From the NCBI RefSeq assembly GCF_900156725.1, contig NZ_FTOI01000001.1, positions 248,001-312,000 of the forward strand: a stretch of 64,000 nucleotides of DNA, given 5' to 3'. Positions 25,916 through 33,682 of the stretch are shown piece by piece. The translations under genes and the position numbers were made by a program. The stretch is from Kaistella chaponensis (GTDB lineage: Bacteria > Bacteroidota > Bacteroidia > Flavobacteriales > Weeksellaceae). The notes below the pieces were generated by a model. It was not told the DNA's origin. It saw only the letters and a list, made by a program, of their open reading frames with translations, and made no database searches. Each line of letters opens with the position of its first letter. Within the stretch, counting starts at the first letter, position 1.

Positions 25916-26527
25916 ATGAAAACACGTTACCTCAAAATCGCAACAATTATTGGTTTTTCCTTGTTCAGTGGATTTGCATCTGCACAAAAAACAAGCAAAT
26001 ACAAGAAAAAGACGGGCCCAGAATTAAAATTTGGAATTACGGCAGGAGCGGTGTATTCTTTCCAATCGGGATATGAATACAGTGAAAATGTAAAAGGAGT
26101 AGTGGGAGTTTCAGCTGGTGCATTCGCAAATTATGCATTTAGTGATAAATTGAAATTACAACTTGCTGCTCTTTATAATCAATATGGAACAGATTTTACT
26201 TCGGGAAGTTTGACCTACAAAGAAAAGCAAACTTATATTTCGTTCCCTCTAACTTTAAAGACCTATTTTACAGATAGTTTCTATTTTAATATAGGACCAC
26301 AAGTAAATGTTTTGGTAAGTTCCACCTTCGATAATGATGATATAAATGATATGATGCAAAAAACAGATTTTGGACTTACTGGTGGTTTAGGATTTAATTT
26401 TACTGAAAATATCGGTATCGATCTTAATTACTATTATGGATTATCCAAAATCTATACAAAAGAAAGTGAAATTGAAGGCGATATTATTTATAACGCTGCA
26501 ACAGCTCGCCTATTTTATGAATTTTAG
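25916..26527 (+). CDS. Outer-membrane beta-barrel protein, last gene of the operon
   Basis: A 203-residue protein with a signal peptide (to about residue 24, GFASAQ). It has a lysine-rich linker (KTSKYKKKTGPE), then strands of an eight-stranded OmpA-like or PorT-like barrel: LKFGITAGAVYSFQSG, VVGVSAGAFANYAFS, FYFNIGPQVNVLVS and a last strand IYNAATARLFYEF. It could anchor the exported products of the operon at the outer membrane. It starts 4 bp after the preceding stop and is followed by a terminator. Confidence 0.78.
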   Translation: MKTRYLKIATIIGFSLFSGFASAQKTSKYKKKTGPELKFGITAGAVYSFQSGYEYSENVKGVVGVSAGAFANYAFSDKLKLQLAALYNQYGTDFTSGSLTYKEKQTYISFPLTLKTYFTDSFYFNIGPQVNVLVSSTFDNDDINDMMQKTDFGLTGGLGFNFTENIGIDLNYYYGLSKIYTKESEIEGDIIYNAATARLFYEF

Positions 26528-26548
26528 TTTTTTCATAGATTTTTCAGG

Positions 26549-26583
26549 AAGCGGTATTTTTTTCGAAAAATCACCGCTTTTTT
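26549..26583 (+). terminator. Terminator of the DUF6175-linked operon
   Basis: AAGCGGT (26549-26555) pairs with ACCGCTT (26573-26579), with a further A/T stem inside, followed by a T-run. Confidence 0.88.
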
Positions 26584-26870
26584 ATGATTTTTAAACTTTA
26601 AAAAGAATGAATTCAATTGTTGGTCAAGAAAATTTGCCAGTAAAGAATAACCTTCTTTTTGATGATTGTTCTCTTTTTAAAAATACAATCTTTGAAGAAA
26701 AATTTAGGGAACAATGAAAAAATGAAAAGGGTACTTTTCATCTATTTGCTGCATCAATTGCACTTGTTCAAACGAATATTGATCTTCAATAAAAATCTCT
26801 TGGGAATTTAAATTTTCATCGTTTGCACGTTATAAAACTAGCCCTCTTTTTGAGTTTCGCTGCGGTAATT
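26584..26870. other. Gene-free stretch before menC with a possible relic frame
   Basis: No intact gene is seen. On the minus strand a frame of 42 codons (26829 down to 26704) is open with coding-like composition, for example SQEIFIEDQYSFEQVQ, but has no start codon and a stop just upstream. It may be the tail of a deleted gene. Confidence 0.4.
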
Positions 26871-27893
26871 TTAGGCTTGAATTTCCTGAATTTTCATAGA
26901 AAGTAAATCGCCTTCAAGTTGTAAATTGGACTCAAAATTATTCGTAAATAATCCACCTGTTCCTAAACCTTGCGGCATTTTATTTCCTTTGCTAAAAGTA
27001 TATTGCGCGATGGCGTTCAAACCAATATTGCTTTCCAAAGCAGAAGTAATCCACCAACCAATTCCAAGGTTTTCAGCGAGTGAAATCCACTCATCAGTTC
27101 CGGAAAATCCACCAATTAAAGCCGGCTTTAGAATAATATATTGCGGTTTTATTTTTTCTAAAAGTTTTCTTTTCTGCTCGAAATCTACAACGCCAATTAA
27201 TTCTTCGTCTAAAGCAATGGGAGTTTTTGTTTCTGAGCAAAGTTTTTCCATTTCAGAAATAAATCCAGCTTTGATCGGCTGTTCAATCGAATGAATTCCC
27301 AACTCATAAAGTTCTTTCAAAACAATTTTCGCCTCTTCAAAAGTAAATCCACCATTCGCATCAACGCGCAATTCCAATTGTTCTTTCGGGAATTTTTCGC
27401 GTAGTTTTCTTAGGATTTCTTTTTCTGAATTCCAGTCAACACCGATTTTTAATTTAATACAATCAAATCCTAGTTCTAACTTTTCTTCGATTTGAGTTTG
27501 CATGAAATCTACGTTTCCCATCCAGATCAATCCATTAATTTTAATAGAAGATTTCCCCTCCGTAAAATCACTCGGGAAATACAGATTTTCACCGTTCTTT
27601 ACATTCAAAATCGCCTGTTCGTACCCAAACCAGATGGAGGGAAAATGCAAGAGTTCCTTTTTTAAATAAGCGGAATCTTGATTAATGTTTTCACAAAGCC
27701 AGGTTAGTTTTTCCTCGTAGTCAGGAACATCATCAAAACTTAAACCCCGGAAAAGTGCACATTCTCCGATTCCTTTTTTGTCGCCCTCCAAGATTTCCAG
27801 GAAAAATGTTTCTTTCGTATGGAGAACCCCGCGAGAAGTTCCGCTGGGATTTTTGAATTGAAGGAGATATTGTTTAAAGGTTGCCGTTTTCAT
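26871..27893 (-). CDS. menC: o-Succinylbenzoate synthase
   Basis: A 340-residue enolase-superfamily enzyme that dehydrates SHCHC to o-succinylbenzoate in menaquinone synthesis. The K-x-K motif lies in CIKLKIGVDW. Metal ligands are in LRVDANGGF, SIEQPI and ALDEEL, and the second catalytic lysine is in YIILKPALIGG. The C-terminal segment WITSALESNIGLNAIAQ fits MenC. The name is based on these motifs and the flavobacterial context; dipeptide epimerase is a less likely alternative. It follows a GNAT gene by 21 bp. A decayed fragment of this gene occurs at 16850. Confidence 0.88.
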   Translation of the reverse strand: MKTATFKQYLLQFKNPSGTSRGVLHTKETFFLEILEGDKKGIGECALFRGLSFDDVPDYEEKLTWLCENINQDSAYLKKELLHFPSIWFGYEQAILNVKNGENLYFPSDFTEGKSSIKINGLIWMGNVDFMQTQIEEKLELGFDCIKLKIGVDWNSEKEILRKLREKFPKEQLELRVDANGGFTFEEAKIVLKELYELGIHSIEQPIKAGFISEMEKLCSETKTPIALDEELIGVVDFEQKRKLLEKIKPQYIILKPALIGGFSGTDEWISLAENLGIGWWITSALESNIGLNAIAQYTFSKGNKMPQGLGTGGLFTNNFESNLQLEGDLLSMKIQEIQA

Positions 27894-27914
27894 GGGGAAA
27901 AGATACTGATCGTT

Positions 27915-28373
27915 TTAAAAATCGAGTCGCATTTTGGGTAAAAACCGTCCGATTATTTTGGATTCTTTTAACTCATAGACTTTGAATCCGAATTTGAGAT
28001 AAAATTTTTCTGCGTTTGGTTCAGCATCTAGAATGAGACTTTTTATGCCTGAAATTTTGCTTCTTTTCAGGAAATCTTCCATTAAAAATTTCCCGTAACC
28101 TTTGCCAATAAATTTTTGAAACAAAAAAAGATTGTCGAGTTTCCAAAGCGTTTCGCTTAATTTCAGAAAAGAATAATAACCCACAATTTGATCATTAATC
28201 AATAAAGTATAGGTTTCATTTTCCAGAATGTATTTCTCGGTAATGGTTAATTCCTCTCTCCAGATATTAAGAATTGCTTCAGAAAATCCCCAAAAAGCTT
28301 TACCATCAAACGTAATTTCAGATAAAATTAAATGAAGATCCGGTGTGGCTTTTACAATTTTAACTATCTCCAA
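27915..28373 (-). CDS. GNAT-family N-acetyltransferase
   Basis: A 152-residue acetyltransferase. The acetyl-CoA binding loop is LFLFQKFIGKGYGKFLMEDF (the usual Q/R-x-x-G-x-G/A pattern as FIGKGYG), followed by SLILDAEPNAEKFYLKFGFK. The substrate cannot be assigned. It is the middle gene of an apparent fbp / GNAT / menC unit, with 10 bp to fbp and 21 bp to menC. Confidence 0.88.
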   Translation of the reverse strand: MEIVKIVKATPDLHLILSEITFDGKAFWGFSEAILNIWREELTITEKYILENETYTLLINDQIVGYYSFLKLSETLWKLDNLFLFQKFIGKGYGKFLMEDFLKRSKISGIKSLILDAEPNAEKFYLKFGFKVYELKESKIIGRFLPKMRLDF

Positions 28374-28383
28374 AGGAAAAAAA

Positions 28384-29394
28384 TTACTCGGCGTTTCGCA
28401 TAAATTCCTCCGCTTTTTCTACCATATCACTGCTTCCGCAGAAAAAAGGAACTCTTTGGTGAAGTTCAGTCGGTTCTATTTCCAGTATTCTTTTAAATCC
28501 ATCGGTACATTTTCCACCGGCTTGTTCTGCCAAAAGCGCCATTGGATTACATTCGTACAATAATCTCAACTTTCCGTTGGGTGACTGCGAAGTTGAGGGA
28601 TAAATATAAATTCCGCCTTTGATCATATTTCGGTGAAAATCCGACACTAAACTTCCGATATATCGTGATGTATAAGGACGATCGCCTTCTTCTAACTGGC
28701 AATATTTGATATAATCTTTCACACCTTGTGGAAATTTCGCATAATTTCCTTCATTGATGGAATAAATTTTTCCCGTTTTAGAAAATTGCATGCTCGGATG
28801 AGAAAGGTAATAGGTTCCTAAACTTGGATCCAAAGTAAAACCATTAACTCCATTTCCAGTGGTATAAACAATCATGGTAGAAGATCCGTAAACTACATAA
28901 CCTGCTGCAGCCTGATTAATACCTTTTTGTAAAAAATCTTCCAATACAACCGGAGTTCCAGGTTCTGAAACACGTCTGTAAATAGAAAAAATTGTTCCTA
29001 CAGAAACATTCACATCAATATTTGAAGAGCCATCTAACGGATCAATTAAAACCACATATTTGCTCAAATGTGCATTGGGTCCTGCTTTAACTTCGATATA
29101 GTTGTCGTTTTCCTCAGAAGCAATCCCACAAACCACTTCTCGTTGAGACAACGCTTCGATAAAAATCTCATTGGCCAGAACATCTAATTTTTGTTGCTCT
29201 TCACCTTGAATGTTGTCCATTCCCACATTTCCAATGATATTGGCGATTCCTGCTTTGTTCACTTGGCGGTTAACCATTTTCGAAGCAAGTCGAATTGCAC
29301 TTAATAATCGCGAAAGTTCACCTGTTGAATACAGGAAGTCTTCCTGTTTATCAATAATAAATTCACCGAGGGTCTGGAAATTTTGTTCTGACAT
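28384..29394 (-). CDS. fbp: Fructose-1,6-bisphosphatase, class I
   Basis: A 336-residue enzyme that removes the 1-phosphate of fructose 1,6-bisphosphate in gluconeogenesis. Metal and substrate motifs are present in order: [10 protein letters not shown] (acidic metal site), [40 protein letters not shown] and [19 protein letters not shown]. The length is typical. It is the first gene of the minus-strand unit; a 263-bp intergenic region separates it from the divergent aspartate kinase gene. Confidence 0.97.
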   Translation of the reverse strand: MSEQNFQTLGEFIIDKQEDFLYSTGELSRLLSAIRLASKMVNRQVNKAGIANIIGNVGMDNIQGEEQQKLDVLANEIFIEALSQREVVCGIASEENDNYIEVKAGPNAHLSKYVVLIDPLDGSSNIDVNVSVGTIFSIYRRVSEPGTPVVLEDFLQKGINQAAAGYVVYGSSTMIVYTTGNGVNGFTLDPSLGTYYLSHPSMQFSKTGKIYSINEGNYAKFPQGVKDYIKYCQLEEGDRPYTSRYIGSLVSDFHRNMIKGGIYIYPSTSQSPNGKLRLLYECNPMALLAEQAGGKCTDGFKRILEIEPTELHQRVPFFCGSSDMVEKAEEFMRNAE

Positions 29395-29657
29395 TTTTTT
29401 GCTTTTTGGATATTACAAATTTCGGAAATTTCTTTGAATTTTTCTGCTTTTCTTTTCATTAAAATGGCGAAAAAGAGGTTTATTTTCGGTTAACAAGCCG
29501 CAATTTGTACCTTTCTCTTCATTCTTTTTGTAATCTCATTTTTTTTTATAAATGAAAGCTATTTTTTTATTTCATGTTAAAATGATAATTTTGAATTTTA
29601 TAACTTTTTGTTAAAAAAAGATTACAAAGGTTAATACGTTGATAATTAAATATTTAA

Positions 29658-30896
29658 ATGAAAATTTTTAAGTTTGGTGGCGCCTCCGTAAAAGATGCGC
29701 AAGGAGTGAAAAATGTAGCACTTGTTTTAGAATCGACCGGTTTTGAAAGAGTTCTTCTGGTTGTTTCCGCGATGGGCAAAACAACGAATGCTTTGGAAAA
29801 GGCAGTTCAGAACTATTTTGATAAAACCGACTATCAATCTGAAATTGAAAAAGTAAAGCAGAATCACCTCGAAATTTCGCGCGGTTTGTTTCAAGAAAAC
29901 CATCCGGTTTTTGCAGAGATTTCTTTGTTCTTTGATGATATCGAATCTTTTTTGCGTCGAAATAAATCACCAAACTATAATTTTGTTTACGATCAGGTAG
30001 TCAGCTGTGGCGAAATGATTTCTTCTAAAATTTTGAGTGAATACCTGAATGATATTCAGTTTAGAAACGTTTGGCTCGATGCGAGAGATTACGTAAAAAC
30101 CGACAGCAATTACCGGGAAGGAAATATCAACTGGGAAGAAACACAACGAAAAATTTCAGAATTGGATCGCAATATATGCTTTGTTACACAAGGATTTATT
30201 GGTTCAGAAGCGAATAATTTCACCGTAACTTTAGGACGTGAAGGATCCGATTATTCCGCGGCAATATTTGCGTATTGTTTAGATGCGGAAGCAATGACCA
30301 TCTGGAAAGATGTTCCCGGAGTGATGACAGGAGATCCCAGAAAATTTAAAGATGTACATCTATTATCCAATATTTCGTATGAAGAAGCAATCGAAATGGC
30401 GTACTACGGTGCTTCGGTGATTCACCCGAAAACTTTGCAACCATTAAAACAAAAAAACATTCCTTTCTATGTGAAATCCTTTTTGGAGCCAAATGAACCA
30501 GGAACCAAAGTTGGAGCTTCTGAAAAAAACGAAAATCAAGAAACCTATATTTTAAAGGAAAATCAAAATTTGATGCGCATTTCGACCCGTGATTTTGCCT
30601 TTATTGCAGAGGAACATTTGAGTCAGATTTTTGGTCTTTTGGCAAAACATAAAATTACGATTTCCCTCATGCAGACTTCGGCGATTTCCTTCGTTTTGTG
30701 CGTGGAAGACAAATATAATCATATCGATGAACTCAATAGAGAGCTGCAAATCAACTTTAATTCGGAGGTGGTGAAAAATGTTTCGCTCTTTACCGTAAGA
30801 AATGCTAAATTAGAAGACTTAAATAAGTTCTATGAAAATAAAAATATTTTATTAGAGCAGATTTCTAAAAAAACAATACAAGTTGTAACTAACTAA
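29658..30896 (+). CDS. Aspartate kinase, monofunctional
   Basis: A 412-residue enzyme that phosphorylates aspartate as the first step to lysine, threonine and methionine. The N-terminal motif is KFGGASVKD (KFGGTSV in most relatives), then CFVTQGFIGSEANNFTVTLG, REGSDYSAA and the region of VMTGDPRKF. YYGASVIHPKTLQPL is characteristic. Two ACT-like segments follow from about residue 300, so feedback control by an amino acid is likely. No homoserine dehydrogenase domain is fused. The next gene starts 6 bp later. Confidence 0.94.
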   Translation: MKIFKFGGASVKDAQGVKNVALVLESTGFERVLLVVSAMGKTTNALEKAVQNYFDKTDYQSEIEKVKQNHLEISRGLFQENHPVFAEISLFFDDIESFLRRNKSPNYNFVYDQVVSCGEMISSKILSEYLNDIQFRNVWLDARDYVKTDSNYREGNINWEETQRKISELDRNICFVTQGFIGSEANNFTVTLGREGSDYSAAIFAYCLDAEAMTIWKDVPGVMTGDPRKFKDVHLLSNISYEEAIEMAYYGASVIHPKTLQPLKQKNIPFYVKSFLEPNEPGTKVGASEKNENQETYILKENQNLMRISTRDFAFIAEEHLSQIFGLLAKHKITISLMQTSAISFVLCVEDKYNHIDELNRELQINFNSEVVKNVSLFTVRNAKLEDLNKFYENKNILLEQISKKTIQVVTN

Positions 30897-30902
30897 TAAC
30901 CA

Positions 30903-32741
30903 ATGAGTCTTATTTCTAAAAGTGATCTGATAAAAGCGTCTGGTTTAGACAAAATAGGTTTTTTGAAAAATCCTGTGGCGGCGGCGATGATGCGTTTAAC
31001 CAAAATTAATGAAGTCAATAAACTTTACGATTCCCTAAAGGATAAAGAAGGTAAAGATTTTTTTGATTCCTTCGTGCGCGAGAGGAATCTAAAATATATT
31101 GTGTTTACAGAGGATTTGGCAAAAATCCCAAAAACAGGTCCGTTTATTTTGGTTTCAAATCATCCTTTGGGAGCAATTGATGGTATTTTGATGGCGAAAA
31201 TTCTAACCGAAATTCGACCAGATTTCAAAATTATGGGAAATTTTCTTTTAGAAAAGATCGAACCCATGAAGCCTTTTGTAATTCCTGTAAATCCTTTCGA
31301 AAATCGAAAAGAGGTCAGAAACAGTTCAACAGGAATGCGGGAAACCTTGAAGCATCTTGAAAATGGTGGCTGTGTCGGTATTTTCCCTGCAGGTGAAGTT
31401 TCAAACCGAAATAATACATTCAATGAAATTCTAGATAAACCTTGGGAAAAGACCGCTTTAAAATTAATTAAAATGGCGAAAGTTCCGGTGGTTCCCATGT
31501 ATTTTCATGCCAAGAATAGCCGGATTTTTTACCAGCTTGCCAAGATTCATCCCGATTTGCAAACTTTGATGTTGCCTACCGAAATGATGCGCGATCGAGA
31601 AAAGCCAATTCGCATCAGAATCGGAAAACCAGTGTCCTTAAAAGTGCTGGAAGATTACGATACCATCAAAGAAATGGGCGATTTTTTGCAGAAGAAAATT
31701 TACATGCTCAAATCGTATTATGAAAAAAGAAGATCGATTGCTGATCAGCTGAAACTGCCTAATTTGAAACTCAATTTTCCACTGACGAAAGAGGAAAACG
31801 TGGTCCACAATATTATCGACGAAACACCACAGCAAGATCTGATTAACGATATTGAGGATCTTTATAAAAAGGACAAAATGCTTTTCAGAAATGGTAATTA
31901 TGAAGTATTTTTTGCAACCTATTCTGAAATCCCGTCTATTATGCGCGAAATTGGGCGACAACGGGAACTCACCTTCCGGAAAATTGGAGAAGGCAGCAAT
32001 CTCCCTTTTGATCTCGATCAATACGACGAATATTACCACCATCTTTTTCTTTGGGACAACAAAGCCCAAAAATTAGCAGGCGCATATCGCATGGCGTTAG
32101 GAAGTGAAGTCATGAAAAATTACGGTATCGATGGGTTTTACACGAGTTCACTTTTTGAATTTGATCCAGAGCTTCAACCGTTTTTCCGAAAAGTGATTGA
32201 GATGGGAAGAGCTTATATTGCGACCGAATATCAACAAAAACCTTTGCCATTATTTCTACTTTGGCGTGGGATTGTACATGTTTGCTTGCGAAATCCGGAG
32301 CACAAATTTCTCATGGGCGGAGTTAGTATTTCAGATAAATTTTCCGAGTTTTCAAAATCTTTAATGATTGAATTTATGCGTTCCAATTATTATGATTCCG
32401 CGGTTGCACAATATATTCATCCCAAAAAAGAGTTTAAGGTGATGTTGAAAGAACGCGACAAGCATCTGTTTTTTGATGGGGTAGAATCTGATCTCAACAA
32501 GCTCGATAAAATTATTGATGATTTGGAACCTCAAATGCGACTTCCGGTATTGATTAAAAAATACATCAAACAAAATGCAAAAGTAATCTCCTTTAATGTA
32601 GATCCGAATTTCAATGATGCAATCGATGGGTTAATGTACATAAGAATTAGTGAACTTCCAGAGAGTACAATCAAGCCAGTTTTAGAGGAAATGAGCGAGC
32701 AAATTCAAAAAGATGAAAATAATACCATTGATAATCAATAA
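30903..32741 (+). CDS. Fused acyltransferase, OlsF-like (PlsC-type plus GNAT-like domain)
   Basis: A 612-residue two-domain protein. Residues about 60-290 form a PlsC-type O-acyltransferase: SNHPLGAIDG with H87 and D93, GIFPAGEVSN, and VPVVPMYFHAKNS. The spacing is HX5D rather than the usual HX4D, as in some OlsA/GlsA-like proteins. Residues about 330-560 resemble the OlsB/hemolysin-type GNAT N-acyltransferase (RELTFRKIGEG, EMGRAYIATEYQQKPLPLFL). This order matches the OlsF/GlsF fusion that makes ornithine or glycine lipids in some bacteria, including Flavobacterium. Substrate specificity cannot be read here. It is probably co-transcribed with aspartate kinase. Confidence 0.8.
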   Translation: MSLISKSDLIKASGLDKIGFLKNPVAAAMMRLTKINEVNKLYDSLKDKEGKDFFDSFVRERNLKYIVFTEDLAKIPKTGPFILVSNHPLGAIDGILMAKILTEIRPDFKIMGNFLLEKIEPMKPFVIPVNPFENRKEVRNSSTGMRETLKHLENGGCVGIFPAGEVSNRNNTFNEILDKPWEKTALKLIKMAKVPVVPMYFHAKNSRIFYQLAKIHPDLQTLMLPTEMMRDREKPIRIRIGKPVSLKVLEDYDTIKEMGDFLQKKIYMLKSYYEKRRSIADQLKLPNLKLNFPLTKEENVVHNIIDETPQQDLINDIEDLYKKDKMLFRNGNYEVFFATYSEIPSIMREIGRQRELTFRKIGEGSNLPFDLDQYDEYYHHLFLWDNKAQKLAGAYRMALGSEVMKNYGIDGFYTSSLFEFDPELQPFFRKVIEMGRAYIATEYQQKPLPLFLLWRGIVHVCLRNPEHKFLMGGVSISDKFSEFSKSLMIEFMRSNYYDSAVAQYIHPKKEFKVMLKERDKHLFFDGVESDLNKLDKIIDDLEPQMRLPVLIKKYIKQNAKVISFNVDPNFNDAIDGLMYIRISELPESTIKPVLEEMSEQIQKDENNTIDNQ

Positions 32742-32776
32742 TTTTAGGGATTTATAGGGAAAACTTTTACAAATGA

Positions 32777-32808
32777 TTTGTGAGATAAGGATAAAGTTAC
32801 TATTTTTG
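32777..32808 (+). promoter_or_regulatory. Promoter of tRNA-Phe
   Basis: TTTG (32777-32780), a 20-bp spacer and TATTTTTG (32801-32808) form an exact match to the Bacteroidota housekeeping promoter, 20 bp before the tRNA. Confidence 0.88.
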
Positions 32809-32827
32809 CACCACTCAATTACCAAAC

Positions 32828-32900
32828 GGTTTCTTAGCTCAGTTGGTAGAGCAATGGATTGAAAATCCATGTGTCCCTGGTTCGATTCCTGGAGAAACCA
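32828..32900 (+). tRNA. tRNA-Phe (anticodon GAA)
   Basis: Acceptor stem GGTTTCT (32828-32834) pairs with AGAAACC (32893-32899), with discriminator A. The D-arm is GCTC-loop-GAGC; the anticodon stem is ATGGA/TCCAT with loop TTGAAAA, giving anticodon GAA. The T-arm is CCTGG-TTCGATT-CCTGG, which leaves a central T-T mismatch in an otherwise normal stem. The 3' CCA is partly encoded by the following CA. Own promoter and terminator are present. Confidence 0.95.
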
Positions 32901-32901
32901 C

Positions 32902-32929
32902 AAACCACCTTTTTTAAGGTGGTTTTTTT
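32902..32929 (+). terminator. Terminator of tRNA-Phe
   Basis: AAACCACCTT (32902-32911), loop TTTT, AAGGTGGTTT (32916-32925), then more T residues. Confidence 0.92.
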
Positions 32930-33123
32930 ATGGCTTTACTCTAGATATAAATCACCGAATAAAGTTGGATCAGTATCAAAACGCGTGATAAGCGCAAAGA
33001 GTAGTAGATCTTTTTTATACTGATCAAAACATAGAAGTGGAGCGTACCTGTTTTTTTAATTTTTACGGATATCCGTAAGCGGAAGAAAATAAGATATCAT
33101 AACTTTGAGAAAATTAGAAAAAA

Positions 33124-33633
33124 GTGCAGCCAATTAATTTACAGCAATTCATAGAAAAATATACCAACAGCAATACCTTATACATTAGCGACCATTTTTT
33201 TTGTTTGGACGATACGACTCAATTGCATTTTTTTTACAATCCTAAAAGATATTGGACTACAATAGATAAAAAAGATATTGAGCAATATGTCATAGAAAAT
33301 CTGGCGAAAGAATGTGCTGTTTTGAAAAATGTTAGAATTGTAGAAGATTCAGCTCGAAAGCCTCAAAATTATACCAAAATAAAAGCATTTAATTTAGAAA
33401 CTCCAACAATAGGAAATCATTATTCAAAAATGGGAAATCAGATTTTTACTTTGAATTCTAAAATTATTATCAGAGATAATTATTACCACATTGATCATAC
33501 TTTTTTATCAAAAGACATTAAATGTTTTGATGAAGCAGATTTAATGACGGTTTTGGATTATTCGGTAATTTCTAAAACTTTTATTAAAATAAAATCGGTC
33601 TTTGAATTATCTTGTTTTAAGAAGCCAAGTTAA
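33124..33633 (+). CDS. Hypothetical protein, 169 aa
   Basis: Not recognised. No signal peptide or membrane helix is evident. The start is a GTG (33124), which gives MQPINLQQFIEKYTNS; no better ATG is near the front. It contains many aromatic residues and lysines (e.g. HFFCLDDTTQLHFFYNPKRY, IIIRDNYYHIDHTFLSK). It stands alone between tRNA-Phe and the convergent mutS2 gene. Base composition is very AT-rich, so it may be a recent or fast-evolving gene. Confidence 0.6.
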   Translation: MQPINLQQFIEKYTNSNTLYISDHFFCLDDTTQLHFFYNPKRYWTTIDKKDIEQYVIENLAKECAVLKNVRIVEDSARKPQNYTKIKAFNLETPTIGNHYSKMGNQIFTLNSKIIIRDNYYHIDHTFLSKDIKCFDEADLMTVLDYSVISKTFIKIKSVFELSCFKKPS

Positions 33634-33682
33634 AGCCTTCTAACAATTATTCTAACCCGTTTTTGCGGTGATTTTAAATGAT

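Noticed and set aside
29658..29700. KFGGASV in aspartate kinase as a sign of an inactive enzyme
   Set aside because: A Thr-to-Ala change at this position is mild and the other catalytic segments are intact.
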